From contig JAZGTN010000037.1 of NCBI GenBank assembly GCA_037783415.1, forward strand, positions 7,226,426 to 7,290,425: DNA of 64,000 nt. The letters are read 5' to 3'. Origin of the DNA: Leptasterias polaris. Its lineage: Eukaryota > Echinodermata > Asteroidea > Forcipulatida > Asteriidae. Under the pieces are notes generated by a model that worked only from the letters and a program-made list of their open reading frames with translations, did no database searches and was not told the DNA's origin. Position numbers and translations under genes: made by a program. This document shows positions 41,199 through 53,013 of the stretch, piece after piece; position 1 is the stretch's first letter; every line of letters begins with the position of its first letter.

Positions 41199-42030
41199 AT
41201 GGCATCTACAAGTACAAAGAAAAGCGTGTCAGCAGAGCTCCTTCTTGAATCCATACTTGAAGGTATTCCAAGCTACGGATCAGATGAAGATATCCCTATT
41301 GAGTCGGACATGGATCAGGAGGAATTCTTCTCCGACACTCTACCCCAACCAGGATTGCCATAAGGTTTATCGCGAATAGCAAAATACCAAGAGAGGGCGC
41401 TGTTTTGCCGCGCATGATGGTGTAGTGAAGGGGGCAACCCGGGAACTCGCGCACGACGACAGACTGTAGCATTTGCCCCCTCTGCCCTCCCATGATCCAT
41501 TGCGATTCTGAATCGCGATAAACCTTATTGGATGACAATGATGTTCCGCAGCCACAGCTAGCTGAAGACTCGGACTCTGATGACGAAGATGACGTACCCC
41601 TGAGTTCCCTGCAGAAAAATCGTGATGCAGCACGACGATGGAAGAAGAGAGAATTAGAAACAGTAATTCCTGACTTCTTCGAAAATGCGGGTGTCTGCAA
41701 CAAAGAGAAGTTTGCAGGCTGCTCCACACCGACTGAGGCATTTCTGATGTATTTTGACCAAGAAATGCGTGAATTTTTTTTGTATCAGTCGAATCTCTAC
41801 GCCGTGCAAAAGGGTAGAAAGTTCCAACCACTCACAGAGAGTGAGCTTCTTGGATTTGTTGGAATTAACTTTTTCATGGGCTACCACCACCTCCCATCGT
41901 ACCGCAATTATTGATGCACTGATCCAGATCTTCACATTGGTGTTGTAGCTGAGATAATGCCCCGCAATCGTTTTGCGGACATATTGTCCGTTCTTCACTT
42001 GAACGACAACCTGCAAATCCCTAAAGAAAA
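41199..42030 (+). pseudogene. piggyBac-type transposase, N-terminal part, interrupted
   Basis: ATG 41199 starts MASTSTKKSVSAELLLESI and an acidic leader. It is cut at 41361 by a 169-bp MITE, after which the frame resumes at 41530 (LDDNDVPQPQ, DSDSDDEDDVPLSSLQ). It continues with FAGCSTPTEAFLMYFDQEM, LYAVQKGRKFQPLTESELLG and FVGINFFMGYHHLPSYRNY, the classical N-terminal part of the DDE_Tnp_1_7 fold. The next codon is TGA where the family normally has Trp (RxYW). The frame then goes on (DLHIGVVAEIMPRNRFADIL, LHLNDN) until the poly-G tract at 42041. The catalytic Asp region and Cys-rich tail are absent, so it cannot encode active transposase. Confidence 0.85.
41361..41529. mobile_element. 169-bp MITE inserted in the piggyBac frame
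   Basis: Ends TAAGGTTTATCGCGAAT and, in reverse, TAAGGTTTATCGCGATTCAG. Taking out TAAGG...CCTTA restores the acidic leader frame exactly. A TA target duplication is possible. Contains AAGAGAGGGCGCTG, also found at 37918. Confidence 0.82.
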
Positions 42031-42432
42031 CAAAGACCGGAGGGGGGGGGGGGGGGGGGGCTACAGCCCCATTTGCCTGTGCCACTGGGTTACATTGATT
42101 TACAATATGACATTTCTAATCAAATAGTGTAACTGAAATAGACCTTTATTGCAATAATAAGACCATCTTTTGCAAGTTCTGTCAATAGAAAAAGTTCCAT
42201 GTAAAAGCAGTGAAAATGACAATAATAATGTACGAAAAAAAGGAACCAGACTAATTTACTTCCAGCCTCGATCTGGTGACAATCATTTTTGTGTGTGATT
42301 GCAGAAAATAAATGTTGAACCACCATGATGAAGACTAATAATGTGTCTGTTTGTATTTACTGATATATTAATTTTATTGGAAATTGGATTAAAAACTCGG
42401 ACCTCGTAGCCTGTCGGGACTTTGAAGTCCCA

Positions 42433-45419
42433 TCACTAATTATGCATGATAATTAGCGAAAATAAAAATAATACAACTTTTTTTCTTCAAATTTTCATTG
42501 TACTCGCTATAACCGGTTTAGAAAAAAATTACATGTAAAATTGAGTGTAAGATAAATAATTTGGGTAGGAAAGGGTTATTAATATTTAAAAAAAACCAAA
42601 ACAACTAAATTACACAAAAGTTTGGGTGGTGTGAACAGTCGCCCTTCCTACTCCCCTTTAGCTGTTTTAAACAAAACCTATCACTACACAACTATTTGAG
42701 CTGAGGCTATGTGGCTCTTAGTGAAAACAAGCAGCCCTGCTTGCTTTATGAACAAGATGAGTTTAGTCAAGATGCATTTAATGCTGAAATTATGAAGAAC
42801 TAAAACTTCACACTTAGACATACATGTACATGTACAGGGCTATTCATAAGAATAATGCTGAAATAATGACTAAAGGAGTAACAGAAAATAGGTTCCTCAT
42901 AACCAAGGTGAAGAACCCTTTTTGGGGGTGGGGGGGCATCTGGCAGTTAATTGTCAATTTACTTTTGTATCAATCTGATATGTCCATATGCTGAAAACAA
43001 TGCTGTAATACAGACATAAGGGTACCATCATTGCAAGCAGTGGATAATTTGGAAAAGGGGGGGGGGGAGTAGCTCATCCCCAACGAGCTCTCGATCAATT
43101 TACTTTTGTATTAGTGTGCAATATACCACCCTGAAAAGAGCTCCACAACCATGTCCTTACTAGTGTTCACATCCATCCTCCTTCAGTAGTCAGGGTGTCT
43201 GGGTGGTACATGAAAATGTACTCATCAGGTACCACCATTGTCTCTTCTACACATACTTGCCTTTGGAAGCAGAATCACTGTCATCCTCCTCATCCTCTTA
43301 ATGGGCCCCATGGATTCCATGCTGTTATGATGGCTTTGCACTTGACGCTCACCAATTGTCCTTCTCAAAAATGTGTTATTTTTAACACATTTTACACATT
43401 TTAACACACATTTTTTTATTGGAAGCCGGATACCAATTGTTTTCTTAAAAATTGTCAAAACCATCAAATTCCATGGTTGTCATGTCAGCATTTGTTAAAC
43501 CATACAGGACTATCCATCAAACTGAAACACCGGGGGAAAACCTAACATGAATTGGAGTTCCAGCTCAGTGATGTACAAAATCCATTAACAGGTCTATGTC
43601 CTTTTGGTAAATTTCCACCCGACTCTCTGTACCCAGAGAACAATCTGATGGAGTATGGAAGACTTTGGGCGTCTAAGGTTCAATGGAAAAGAAAGAACAG
43701 TTTTTGGACCCAGATGCGCATCTTATTGATCCAATAATATTGTTGCTTAGCAAAAATGTTTTACATTGAGTGAGTATCACAATCTCATTTGAAAGTATCT
43801 CAGTTCCACCTGTAACTAACTGTAGTTGAAATTAGTAATAGTAAGTTTTATCTTTGTTTTATTGTGGCTACAGTGAATCTGATGATGGGCAGAGAGCAAC
43901 TTCACCACTCATTGATGTCCAACTGATGAAACGAACAAGTCCAACTACAAGGCAGTTTTAATGAGGAAGAGCTGAGTAATATCAACAGAATACCAGGCCA
44001 GTGATTGACTGCATCATGAGACTGTACTCCCTGTATGATGTCATCAAAGACCTTCCTGCTGTGACATCAATCTTCAGTATGAATCTTAACAGGTGAGTTC
44101 ACAATCTAATGCATATTTTTCTATACAATCAAAGGAGACTTTCAGTGAAAATAGTCGGAGTAGAATTGAAAAGGTCAGCCAATTCTATTTTGAAGTGAAC
44201 AGACAAAATTTGTTTTTACCAAGAGAGTTCATAAATAATTGATTCTCATTTCAAGGTATTTTTACAGTTAGTTCAAATAACCCTCGCACACCGTTATGTG
44301 TTTGGGTGTTTTTCATAAAATAAGGAGTTTCTGTTATAATCAGAAATCTCACATTCTTGTAAATTATACCAAAGGATTTATTCCCTATACATTGATTGAT
44401 GGTGACCTTTGAACCAAGTACAGATGATTTATCATTTTGGTTGTTTACAAACCAGAGGGTCCAAATACAACAATTGTTTTAACACTCTTTCAGGACCCTT
44501 AGTGCAACAGTTGTGTCCTTTGGCACCTGTTGCTCACATTTCAAGTGAAAACCAGAGTATGCAACAGTTTAAGTTTGTTGTACTAATATGAATTAAAAAT
44601 GTTTTTTCCTTCTGTAATGTAGTTGAAGAATTTTTAATAAATCCAGGTTGAACAAAGAAAAGTTTACTAGAGTGGGACTTAAACATGTGACCTACTAATT
44701 GTTGTGCCCACACTCCACCAACTGAGCTATCTAGCCTGATTCTGTTAAGTTTTGTGTGATTGTGCACTCTTGTCAATTAACATGTTTTTTACAGCCAGTG
44801 TTCTACCATCTGAGTAATGGGTGAGTTTTTTAAGGACTTGTTTAGATGGTGGACTAAACAATCTTGTTCAAATTTGGCTCAGTTCACTCTGAGGTGACTA
44901 ATTGATCCCCTCCTGGGAAAAGACTATTGACAATGCACTGCTGACTTTAGCTGTTTCACAGAGTATTTAACATTTTACATCCATGAGTTGTTGTCCAATA
45001 AGTACATGTACATGTACTGTTATCTAAACGCATGACTACGTGCTACCAGTGCATCAATTGAGACAAATCTTATTTGAACTCAAAATATAAAGAATCATCG
45101 ATCCAAGTTGAGGCAAGCTTATTTGAATTGAATATTTTAATAATTTGAATGATGTCAGTCATCCTAGAGTAATAAATGATTTTACTGTGACCCCCACAAT
45201 CCCAGATTTTACGAAGGAATGCAATATCACCTTTTTGAGCCATCAATTCACATTGTAAAACAGGATACATACATGATAGGCAGATGTAACAATGGCTTTT
45301 GATTAGCTGTCTGTTAAGGGAACCGATAGTTGAGGATGGATGAATATGGCATTTTGCATACTCTAATAAATTATTAACCCAAAGAAAACAGTCGTGCTTT
45401 TCTTCAAACCTAGACTAAC
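42433..45419. other. No confirmed gene; possible decayed exons near 43.6-44.1 kb
   Basis: 43552-43735 is an open frame with low-complexity-free sequence. 43882-43966 follows a pyrimidine-rich acceptor, and 43997-44091 reads RPVIDCIMRLYSLYDV and PAVTSIFSMNLN up to a GTGAGT donor. No frame spans the whole and no domain is recognised. G-runs lie at 42923 and 43060. Confidence 0.3.
44670..44736 (-). repeat. tRNA-like sequence (SINE head or tRNA pseudogene)
   Basis: On the minus strand TAGCTCAGTTGGTGGAGTG matches a tRNA D-arm and A box, and CATGTTTAAGTCCCAC is a B-box-like T arm. The acceptor stem does not pair well and no intact tRNA can be folded by eye. Confidence 0.55.
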
Positions 45420-45454
45420 ATGTATATTCTATATTTCTATACTTTCCTCCTCTT

Positions 45455-45922
45455 TGATCTGTTAGTTGGTTGAGACACTACTCTTCATTCAACCTTAATC
45501 AAAACCAATAGCTCTATACTTTCCTCCTTGATCTGTTAGAATGTTGAGACACTACTCTTCATTCAGCCTTAATCAAAGTCAATATCTCTATACTTTCCTC
45601 CTTGATCTGTTAGAGTGTTGAGACACTACTCTTGTTCAACCTTAATCAAAGTCAATACCACTGTTGGTGTCACCGTGGTCAAATGGCATGTCATCTTGGT
45701 CAAGTGGTTAAACTGCTGGACTTCAACCACAAGGTTGTGGGCTCAAATTAAGCCGAGCTAACCACTGATTTCACAATGACTAAAATAAGTTTTGTAGTCT
45801 TGTTAATGATAAAACAACTTATTGATTTGTGCAGTTCATAGACCATCTGAACAAACAAACAAACAAACAAACAAACTCTATCTTCCTTCTCCTTGATCTG
45901 TTTGAATGTTGGGTACTATTCT
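45455..45922. repeat. Tandem array, about 75-bp unit, interrupted by a SINE
   Basis: Three adjacent units with TATACTTTCCTCCT, TTGATCTGTTAG, TTGAGACACTACTCTT and CAACCTTAATCAAA. A fourth unit resumes at 45878 (TCTATCTTCCTTCTCCTTG) beyond the SINE. Confidence 0.85.
45663..45876 (+). mobile_element. tRNA-derived SINE with (CAAA)n tail, internally deleted
   Basis: A-box-like TGGTCAAGTGG, B-box-like GGCTCAAATTA, a body with TTTCACAATGACTA and ATTTGTGCAGTTCATAG, and a tail of AAAC units. The body and tail match the copy at 62985-63265, but about 100 bp in the middle are missing. Confidence 0.7.
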
Positions 45923-46551
45923 GCATTCAACCTTTACCACTATCTCCTCTATATGCCCATCCCGATTTCATTCACAGTTCAAAGACAATGAAAGAATAGT
46001 CCTCTTAGTCATCTCAACTGTTGTCTTTTTCGAAAATCTTGATCACAAATCATTCAAGAGGGTAACCCTCACTGAGAAACTGGTTTCGATTAGCACTGAC
46101 TATACATTCTTTTGGAATCCTCTTTAGAGATCAATTTACTAATAAACAATACAATAAAATAAAAGTACAACAAAACAAGCTTGTTTTCCATTTACTGGCC
46201 TACATTATGACAGTGCCAGTGACATAAAACAAAAGCCTTATTTTCAAATGTTTGGTATCTTACCGTCATTGAATAACTAGAAACGTATTCCTCATGCTGA
46301 ATAACAATATTGGTAGCATTGGTTTTTGGTCTCTGTCATGCTAAGACTTTGAACAAGGACTTGTTCAATTTTTGCTCTCAGATTTTACAAGATTTAGCAC
46401 AACTTTGCTTCAGAGTTACTTCTGGTTATTGCCAGGCAGTAACAAACAAAGCTCTTTAGAAATGTCTTATCCGTACAATAATTTTAAAGCACTTTGATGG
46501 TGTTAATGTGATTTTGTCTAGCCAACTCATTATTCAGTCTAACTGTAGTTC

Positions 46552-46722
46552 AGCAGAAACTGGTGTTTAATTGACTCTCTTGTTTTTTATATGTGACAAC
46601 ACCAACACAATATTAACTTTACCAGCATTATAGCAATGGGGATAATTAACACTGTGTTGGTATTGTCACATATAGGTACCAAGATGATCAGTTTAACACC
46701 CCAGTCTCTGCAGTCTGCTGAT
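46552..46722. mobile_element. Palindromic MITE, family of 20521-20730
   Basis: Arms TTTATATGTGACAACACCAA and CACA mirrored by TGTGTTGGTATTGTCACATA; outer arms CAGCAGAAACTGGTGTTTAA versus, in reverse, CAGAGACTGGGGTGTTAAA. Confidence 0.72.
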
Positions 46723-47990
46723 TGTTTGCATGTTAATAAAAAGTTCTGTTAAAGACATGGTAAAGTTTTAGGGGTGATTAAAAAAAAACATGAAAATGTA
46801 AGCTATGGTAAAATAACCATGAAACAAATTAAAAGTATATATATATCAACAATTATTCACAAAGTTTGTTTGAATCTGGTCTTACATGTGTTTTCTCTAT
46901 CCTGGCAAAGGAAAGAGAGTTGGGCATGAAGTTTTCCAAAATACCAACATTTGCTTTTTGAGCTTTTTGCAGGTTGGTTTATGATTTTCATCTTGGGAAG
47001 TAGAGGCGTGGAATAAACCCAATCCAATGATTTACCATCTCTTTAATGTAATGTTTGTTTTATTGATCAATCTCAAGGCTTTAGGTCTCTTTTTTTGCTG
47101 AAAGAAAAGTCCAGAAACCAGAAGGACATGTATTTATTATTCTATCAGAATCACTGACCTGAATTTATCTATCCTTAAAACTAAAACTATTTTAAAGATA
47201 TTAATAAAACCAGCAAGCTGATTTCATACCTGTTCCCGTTCAAATTAATTGGACATGTTATTATAAGGGGACAGGCAGAAGGCAGTTACTGGATTCAGGT
47301 TCTTGTGATGAAGGTCATCAGAATAATGGGTCCAAATCCTAACTGCAAATTTAAACAGTCAAGCAAAAACAACATGTGCCTTTCATGTGCAGGGATGAGA
47401 AATGTCAGACTTGTATCTGAACTAAGACATTGTTATGTCTGTGTGTTAAGAAAACTAGCTGTTGGTTTTCCTTATAAGGATACCACTCACATTGATCTAC
47501 TTCAATCTCTAATGCTGAGGGCGCTGTTCCTATAAAAGCTTCTCTAATTCTACAACTGGTAGGGTTACAAAAAAGCTGAAATGTGGATTTTAGTTTCAGA
47601 CCTTTTTGTCAGCAATGACTCTCACCCCTGACACTGAAAGCAGTGTTACATGTTTTTGTCTGTGACTTAAAATGAATAAATAGTAAACTTTCATATGTAA
47701 ATAAATATACTTGTTTGAATGCCAACACATAAACAAATAGTTCCTCTAGCTAGTACCAGACTCAAATGAAATAACACAAATTTCTTCAAAAGTTGAACTG
47801 CTAATTATAATACTATTGTATTTTCTCTTCAATAAGCCAGTTGAACGATTAACTCAAGTGAGAGTTACATGGTTACATTATTTTTCTGTGTTGCAATGTC
47901 TGGTCATGAAGCCTCACTTCTTATTATGATTTTGAAACAAACTGTGCAATTAAAGCACAAATAAGATTATGTGGTGACATTCTACATTCT
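46723..47990. other. No gene seen
   Basis: AT-rich. 47280-47345 (TACTGGATTCAGGTTCTTGT, AATGGGTCC) is an outlying copy of the tandem unit at 49.5-50.2 kb. Confidence 0.4.
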
Positions 47991-47999
47991 ATGAATGAT

Positions 48000-49035
48000 A
48001 ACTAACTGAAAGGTGACATGCATTGACATGTATACATCTCATCATTGCATTAAGTGAATAGTTCTAAAAGTTGGGGTTGGAGTCAACTTCAATATTTAGA
48101 ATTAGCTTTAAGTTTGCCTCAAACCTAAACTTTAAGTAATCTTAAATCTTCAAACTTTTAAATACATTAAGAGATCAATATGTTCCTGCATGTATCAATA
48201 CTCCTTTATTGACTGGAAGGTCACAGACATGTTGACATGTATACATCTCACCATTACAGTCTAGTTAATAATTCTAAAAGTTGGGGTTGGAGTCAACTTC
48301 AATGTTTAGAATTAGGAAAAAAGCTAAACTTTCCTCATGATGTGGCGTGTCGTGGCCGAGCGGATAAGAGCACCGGACTCAAGCTCTGGTGTTTCTGTTC
48401 AGCAGAGTGTGGGTTCGAGTCCCGGTCGTGACACTTGTGTCCTTATTAAGCAAGACACTTAACCATTATTGCTTCGTCCTTCGGATGGGACGTAAAGCCG
48501 TTGGTCCCGTGTGTTGTGTAATGCACGTAAAAGAACCCAGTGCACTTATCGAAAAGAGAAGGGGTTTGCCACGGTGTTCCTGGTTTGATTGGCTGCATAT
48601 TGCGCCACAGCACCTTGTAAACCATTACATGGTGCTATGTAAAGAAATAGGTCTCAAAATTCAAAAAGTAGCTCCACATATATACCTTGCAGGAAAATAC
48701 TGACTGTTGAAGCGCCTTGAGCGTCACTGAGTGACGGATATGAGCGCTATATAAGAAGCCACTATTATTATTATTATTATATTATGATTGCTATATGCAC
48801 CAATCTTGATCTCAGTAGTTGTGACATCAATTTGCTGCAATCAATGCTCCTTTATTGGTTGAAAGGTCACGACTAGACATGTTGACATGTATACATCTCA
48901 CCATTGCAATCAAGTGAAAAATTCTAAAAGTTGGGGTTGGAGTCAACTTCAATGTTTAGCATTAGGAAAACACTAAACTTTCCTCATGATTGCTATATGC
49001 ACCAATCTTGATCTCAGTAGTTGTCATTCATAGTA
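48000..49035. repeat. About 200-bp tandem repeat, three units, one split by a SINE
   Basis: Units at about 48005-48180, 48190-48341 plus 48789-48835, and 48836-49030. They share GACATGTATACATCTCA, TTCTAAAAGTTGGGGTTGGA, GTCAACTTCAATGTTTAG, TTTCCTCATGATTGCTATAT and CACCAATCTTGATCTCAG. Confidence 0.9.
48342..48783 (+). mobile_element. Full-length SINE with tRNA-Leu-like head and (ATT)n tail
   Basis: 442 bp flanked by ATGAT at 48337-48341 and 48784-48788. The head has a perfect A box (TGGCCGAGCGG), an anticodon loop CTCAAGC (CAA, Leu), a long variable arm as in class II tRNAs, and a perfect B box (GGTTCGAGTCC). The body has TTCGGATGGGACGTAAAGCC and CCTTGTAAACCATTACATGG; the tail has GAGCGCTATATAAGAAGCC and ATT repeats. 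Other copies: 53549-53885 (plus) and 10156-10360 (minus). The ORFs over it are by-products. Confidence 0.92.
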
Positions 49036-49469
49036 TGATATTTTATCAATAAGCTTAACTTTTTTTCTGCTGAAAACTTATCTCATGGCATTTTCAGTAT
49101 GGTAGAAAATAATATGTACAGTCTTTGGGTATTTAACACTTTATAAAATTATGTATTTGATTTGATTGGTTTATGTGACCTTTAACACAATGTTCCTGAA
49201 ATTATGTTCTTTTTAGCTATTTTTTTCAAGGAGCGCTTTAGTTTTGTCATAAATGCAATTACACATGGATTTTTTCAACATCTAAGACAGTGCTACTTCA
49301 GAAGTTTCCATGTAATTGTTGATCTATGTGGGGTAGGAACAAATAAATCATGAAATGAGGCAATGAGCTCTGGTAAACAGAATATCTTCCAATATCAACT
49401 GATCATGTTGGTTATGCACAACACTTATTGCCATTGTACAAACATCATCAAAGAGATGTTGGTATAATG

Positions 49470-50245
49470 GCTGTCATGAGAATAACAGGACATACTCCTG
49501 ACTGAAAGTATAGTCAGCATCATACAGGACTTATTGAGATGTTACGAGTGGTCGGTAGCTGGACTTGAATTCTTGTGGGGATGCTCATGAGAATAGTGGG
49601 TCTGACTCCAGACTGCAAGAAGTCAACATCAAAAAGCATTGATGGGGGGTAGTCAGTAACTGGACTTGGGTTCTTGTGGGGATGCTCATGAGAATAGTGG
49701 GTCCGACTCCAGACTGCAAGAAGTCAACATCAAAAAGCGTTGATGGGGGGTAGTCAGTAACTGGACTTGGGTTCTTGTGGGGATGCTCATGAGAATAGTG
49801 GGTCCGACTCCAGACTGCAAGTAGTCAAAAAGAGATAATTATTAAAAAGTAGTCTAAATAAAAAAGGAGAACTTTGGAGAAATCAGTATTAAACTGGACT
49901 TAGATTCTTGTGGTGAAGATCATCAGAATAGTTAGTCTGGCTCCTGACTACCACAATCTACAACAAATGGAAGCTTTACAAGTGGTCAGTTTTTGGACTT
50001 GAATTCTTGTGGCGATGGTCTTGAGAGTAATAGGTCCAACTTCTGACTGCAAGTGGTCTACATCAAAAAGGAGATGAATATATCAAGTGGTCAGTAAGTT
50101 TTTGTGGTGATGGTGCACCATAATGGTGGGTACGAATCCCGACTGTAGATGATTTACTTGAAAAAGGAAATCATTAACAGCTGCTGTAACTTTACTGGAC
50201 TTGGATTCGTATCAGACCCTGACTGCTATAATCAACAGCAAAAGT
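49470..50245. repeat. Tandem array, about 108-bp unit, six or more copies
   Basis: Units with TGGACTTGGGTTCTTGTGGG, GATGCTCATGAGAATAGTGG, GTCCGACTCCAGACTGCAAG and TCAACATCAAAAAG. Copies from 49660 and 49768 are nearly identical; outer ones are diverged. Confidence 0.92.
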
Positions 50246-51640
50246 TGCCTGTGTGTCAAGTCTCCTGGACACAGTAACATTTATCAGTCATGATCACTTC
50301 TCTCTATCCAGAGACACCATTATAGTATACTGCAGCCTGAATAACATGTTTTCCCCTAAAAAATGGATTGAAACTGAAAATGCTCACACACACTTTCAAA
50401 GTAGCTTGCTTGTCACTTTGTTTTTGTTAGACAGGACTGAGGGGTGGGACGTAGAGATGAACACCATGGAATTCATAACTACTTTGTTAAATTTAATAGT
50501 TCACTGTACTGTACATGACATGAGATTTTCTAGCAGTTCTTATTAACTAAGTTTAATAGCATAATTTATTTCAACTTAAAAGGTTAAAGGTAGGGACATT
50601 GTTTATTTATTGTCACCGGTGAAAGATTCATGAATAGAGTGTTTACTGTATTTTTACACAAATGCCGTAGCATTTGCGAGCGGACACCAACCCTTAGATA
50701 TCTGAGAAACGATTCATGCATACAAAGTTTGTTGGAATCAAATGTTTTTGTATTCATTTCTAATCAATGGTGGCATTGCAGACAAAATAATGTTGCAGGA
50801 TGCTTACAGCCATTACCATCTTGATAACAAGTAATTTTTTTGGGGGGGGGGGGTGTGACTACCAAACGATGACCCTACCTTAAATGCCATGTAGACCTAC
50901 ATGTACATGTATTTCACAAGTCCATTTTTTCTAAGAAAGACACTGTGGCCCATTAAAGTCCATAAAGACAATTTTGAAAGTTAATTAAAAAACTAATTTT
51001 GTTTCTAAATTCAGTAAAATTGTATCCTTAGTTTCTTAAGGTTTCATAAATGGATTACCTGACATGCTGTGTGGTTAACACTCTACATGTCCCGGTTATA
51101 TTGTAAAAGACAAAAGAAGTTGTTAACAATAAAAGCATCAAGTTAAGAGTGGGAAATGTAATTGAAAAGCTGACAGATGTTCAGTTGATTTTGATAAGAT
51201 GATTATTTTCTCCTTATTGGAATGTAGTAGTTAACCCACAGCAGATCCTTTAATAATTGTTAGTGCTATCCCGGTCACATGCTGCTTTAGGAACTTTGTA
51301 AGGGTAGCGGGTAGCAGGAGCTACTTCAGGATCTGACACACCTGCCCACGCAATGTTACAGGTCCACTTCTCCTCAGTGGTTCCAGCTGGTTGGGTTAAG
51401 GGTTGTTTGCAGTAACTCAGAACTGAGAAGTGACTTCTTGCAAAAAGGACATGCCAAATTATTGTTGAAATGGCAGACAAGGAGAGCGAGAACACTAGAG
51501 CCAAACTGCAATCTGCCTCAACTACCAGCACACGTTGAAATGAGACAACTAACATTACCTGCAGTCTAAGGAAGATTCTCAAACCTAGAAAAGACTTGCC
51601 ACTAATGTTCCAATATTGAGGACATGCCTCTGCAGGAGTT
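50246..51640. other. No gene seen
   Basis: Short ORFs at 50253, 50630 and 51250 have no recognised domains or splice support. A G-run lies at 50842. Confidence 0.35.
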
Positions 51641-51644
51641 GCAA

Positions 51645-52270
51645 TGAAAAACGCTTAACCAATGGAGGATGTATGTATCCATTGATAACAGCGGATTGGT
51701 GACATCGAGAGACTTACAACCTCTGCCCTGACTCCAATGCACTGACTAAAAGGGAGATTAACATGAGGAGACGTTAATTAAAGACTGCAATGTGAAGATT
51801 TAATGGAATGGAATCACATTCAACAACATCAACAAAACTGTTATCAATAAGCACATGAGATCTGGAAGAATAAGAGACAGCAAGAAGGTTCTATACAATG
51901 TATGGAGTTATGTTCAACATCAACGGAAGTGGTATCTTTTATCACAGGAGAACATTCAAAATGTAAGACTTCAAACAGATTCCATTCAAGGAGTTGTCAC
52001 TACAAAACGCTTAAACCAATGGAGGATATGTATCCATTGTTAACAGCAGATTGATGACAGCAAGATCCTTACAAACATTTTGCCTTTCCTTTCCTGTCGG
52101 CCCTCAATGCAAAGACTAAAGGAGAGTGATTGGAGATCCTTAAAACGTATTCTATACAGGGAATTGAATCGCATTCAACATCAACAGAACTGTTATAAGT
52201 AACACGGGAGACCTGTAAGAATGAGAGACTGCAATTTGCTGTCAAGGAATGGAATGATATCAAACAACTC
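51645..52270. repeat. Tandem duplication, about 350-bp unit
   Basis: Two units (from about 51645 and 51998) share AAACGCTTAA.CCAATGGAGG, TATGTATCCATTG, TGACAGCA/ATCGAGAG, GACTAAAAGG.GA and AACATCAACA.AACTGTTAT. A third partial copy follows to about 52450. Confidence 0.75.
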
Positions 52271-52578
52271 CAACAGATCTATGATGACAGCAGACCCTTC
52301 ACAATGAGTCTGTGATGTGATTACATGTATATCATGGAATGGAATCGCATTTCAAATACATCGGCAGAACTGATCGCATCAAGATTCTTACAAACATTTT
52401 GCCAGAACTGTTCATCAATAATGAATGGAGAAGAAGGATTGCTCAACATCACATCCAAGACAGCATTTCATTCCATCCATCCATTCCAATTAAATATTGT
52501 AACATGCATGTGGCTGGGATAGCTGTCAAAGTTTTTTGTAAAGATGCATCATTAATTACTTAACATTTTTACATTTAA

Positions 52579-52781
52579 AGGGAACGTACAACAACATGCA
52601 AAAGTCCACCAAATTAAAACACTACATTGCTTCAATGTAGTCACAGCATCATAAGAATTGTATTTCTTTTCCAAACAAAGCTGCACTTTTATAATTTACA
52701 ATTTCCCTGCAATAACACAACTGAACAAGATCTGCAGGATCACATATGGGTTTTTACACCCCAATCAGTTGTACATTCCCA
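52579..52781. mobile_element. TTAA-flanked MITE, 203 bp
   Basis: TTAA at 52575-52578 and 52782-52785. Ends AGGGAACGTACAAC and, in reverse, TGGGAATGTACAACTG. Confidence 0.75.
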
Positions 52782-52816
52782 TTAAATGAAATTATTGATA
52801 ACGAGGAACTTCCAGA

Positions 52817-53013
52817 TCCCAATTTCATAGAGCTGCTTAAGTAGAAAATAGTTCTGAAAATTTCCTGCTAAACAAAAGAAAAGGGCAGGATACATACCAG
52901 TTGCAGATTGTACTTGTGACGAAGTATTTCGGCTGGTAACCATACTCTGGTAAGCATAATTTTGTTGTGCTTAGCTACTTTTTTGAGCTAAGCAGCTCTA
53001 TGAAACTGGGCCT
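52817..53013. mobile_element. CTTAAGCA foldback repeat, most complete copy
   Basis: Ends CCCAATTTCATAGAGCTGCT then TAAGTAG, and AGCTAAGCAGCTCTATGAAA then CTGGGCC: inverted over about 25 bp. The interior shares GCATAATTTTGTTGTGCTTA with the copies at 3.9 and 11.7 kb (in reverse). Confidence 0.8.

Larger units (their letters stand above)
40860..42432 (+). mobile_element. piggyBac-like element remnant with terminal repeats
   Basis: Left end TGGGACTTGTACATCCCGAC then AGGCTGTG; reverse of the right end TGGGACTTCAAAGTCCCGAC then AGGCTACG. The 1.57-kb interval encloses the piggyBac-type reading frame. The flanking tetramers (TTGA left, TCAC right) could be decayed TTAA. Much of the transposase is deleted; a poly-G tract (42041-42060) marks the break. 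Confidence 0.65.

Noticed and set aside
48352..48436. tRNA-Leu gene
   Set aside because: The A and B boxes are perfect, but the sequence runs into a SINE body with ATT tail and has related copies at 53.5 kb and 10.2 kb; it is a SINE head.
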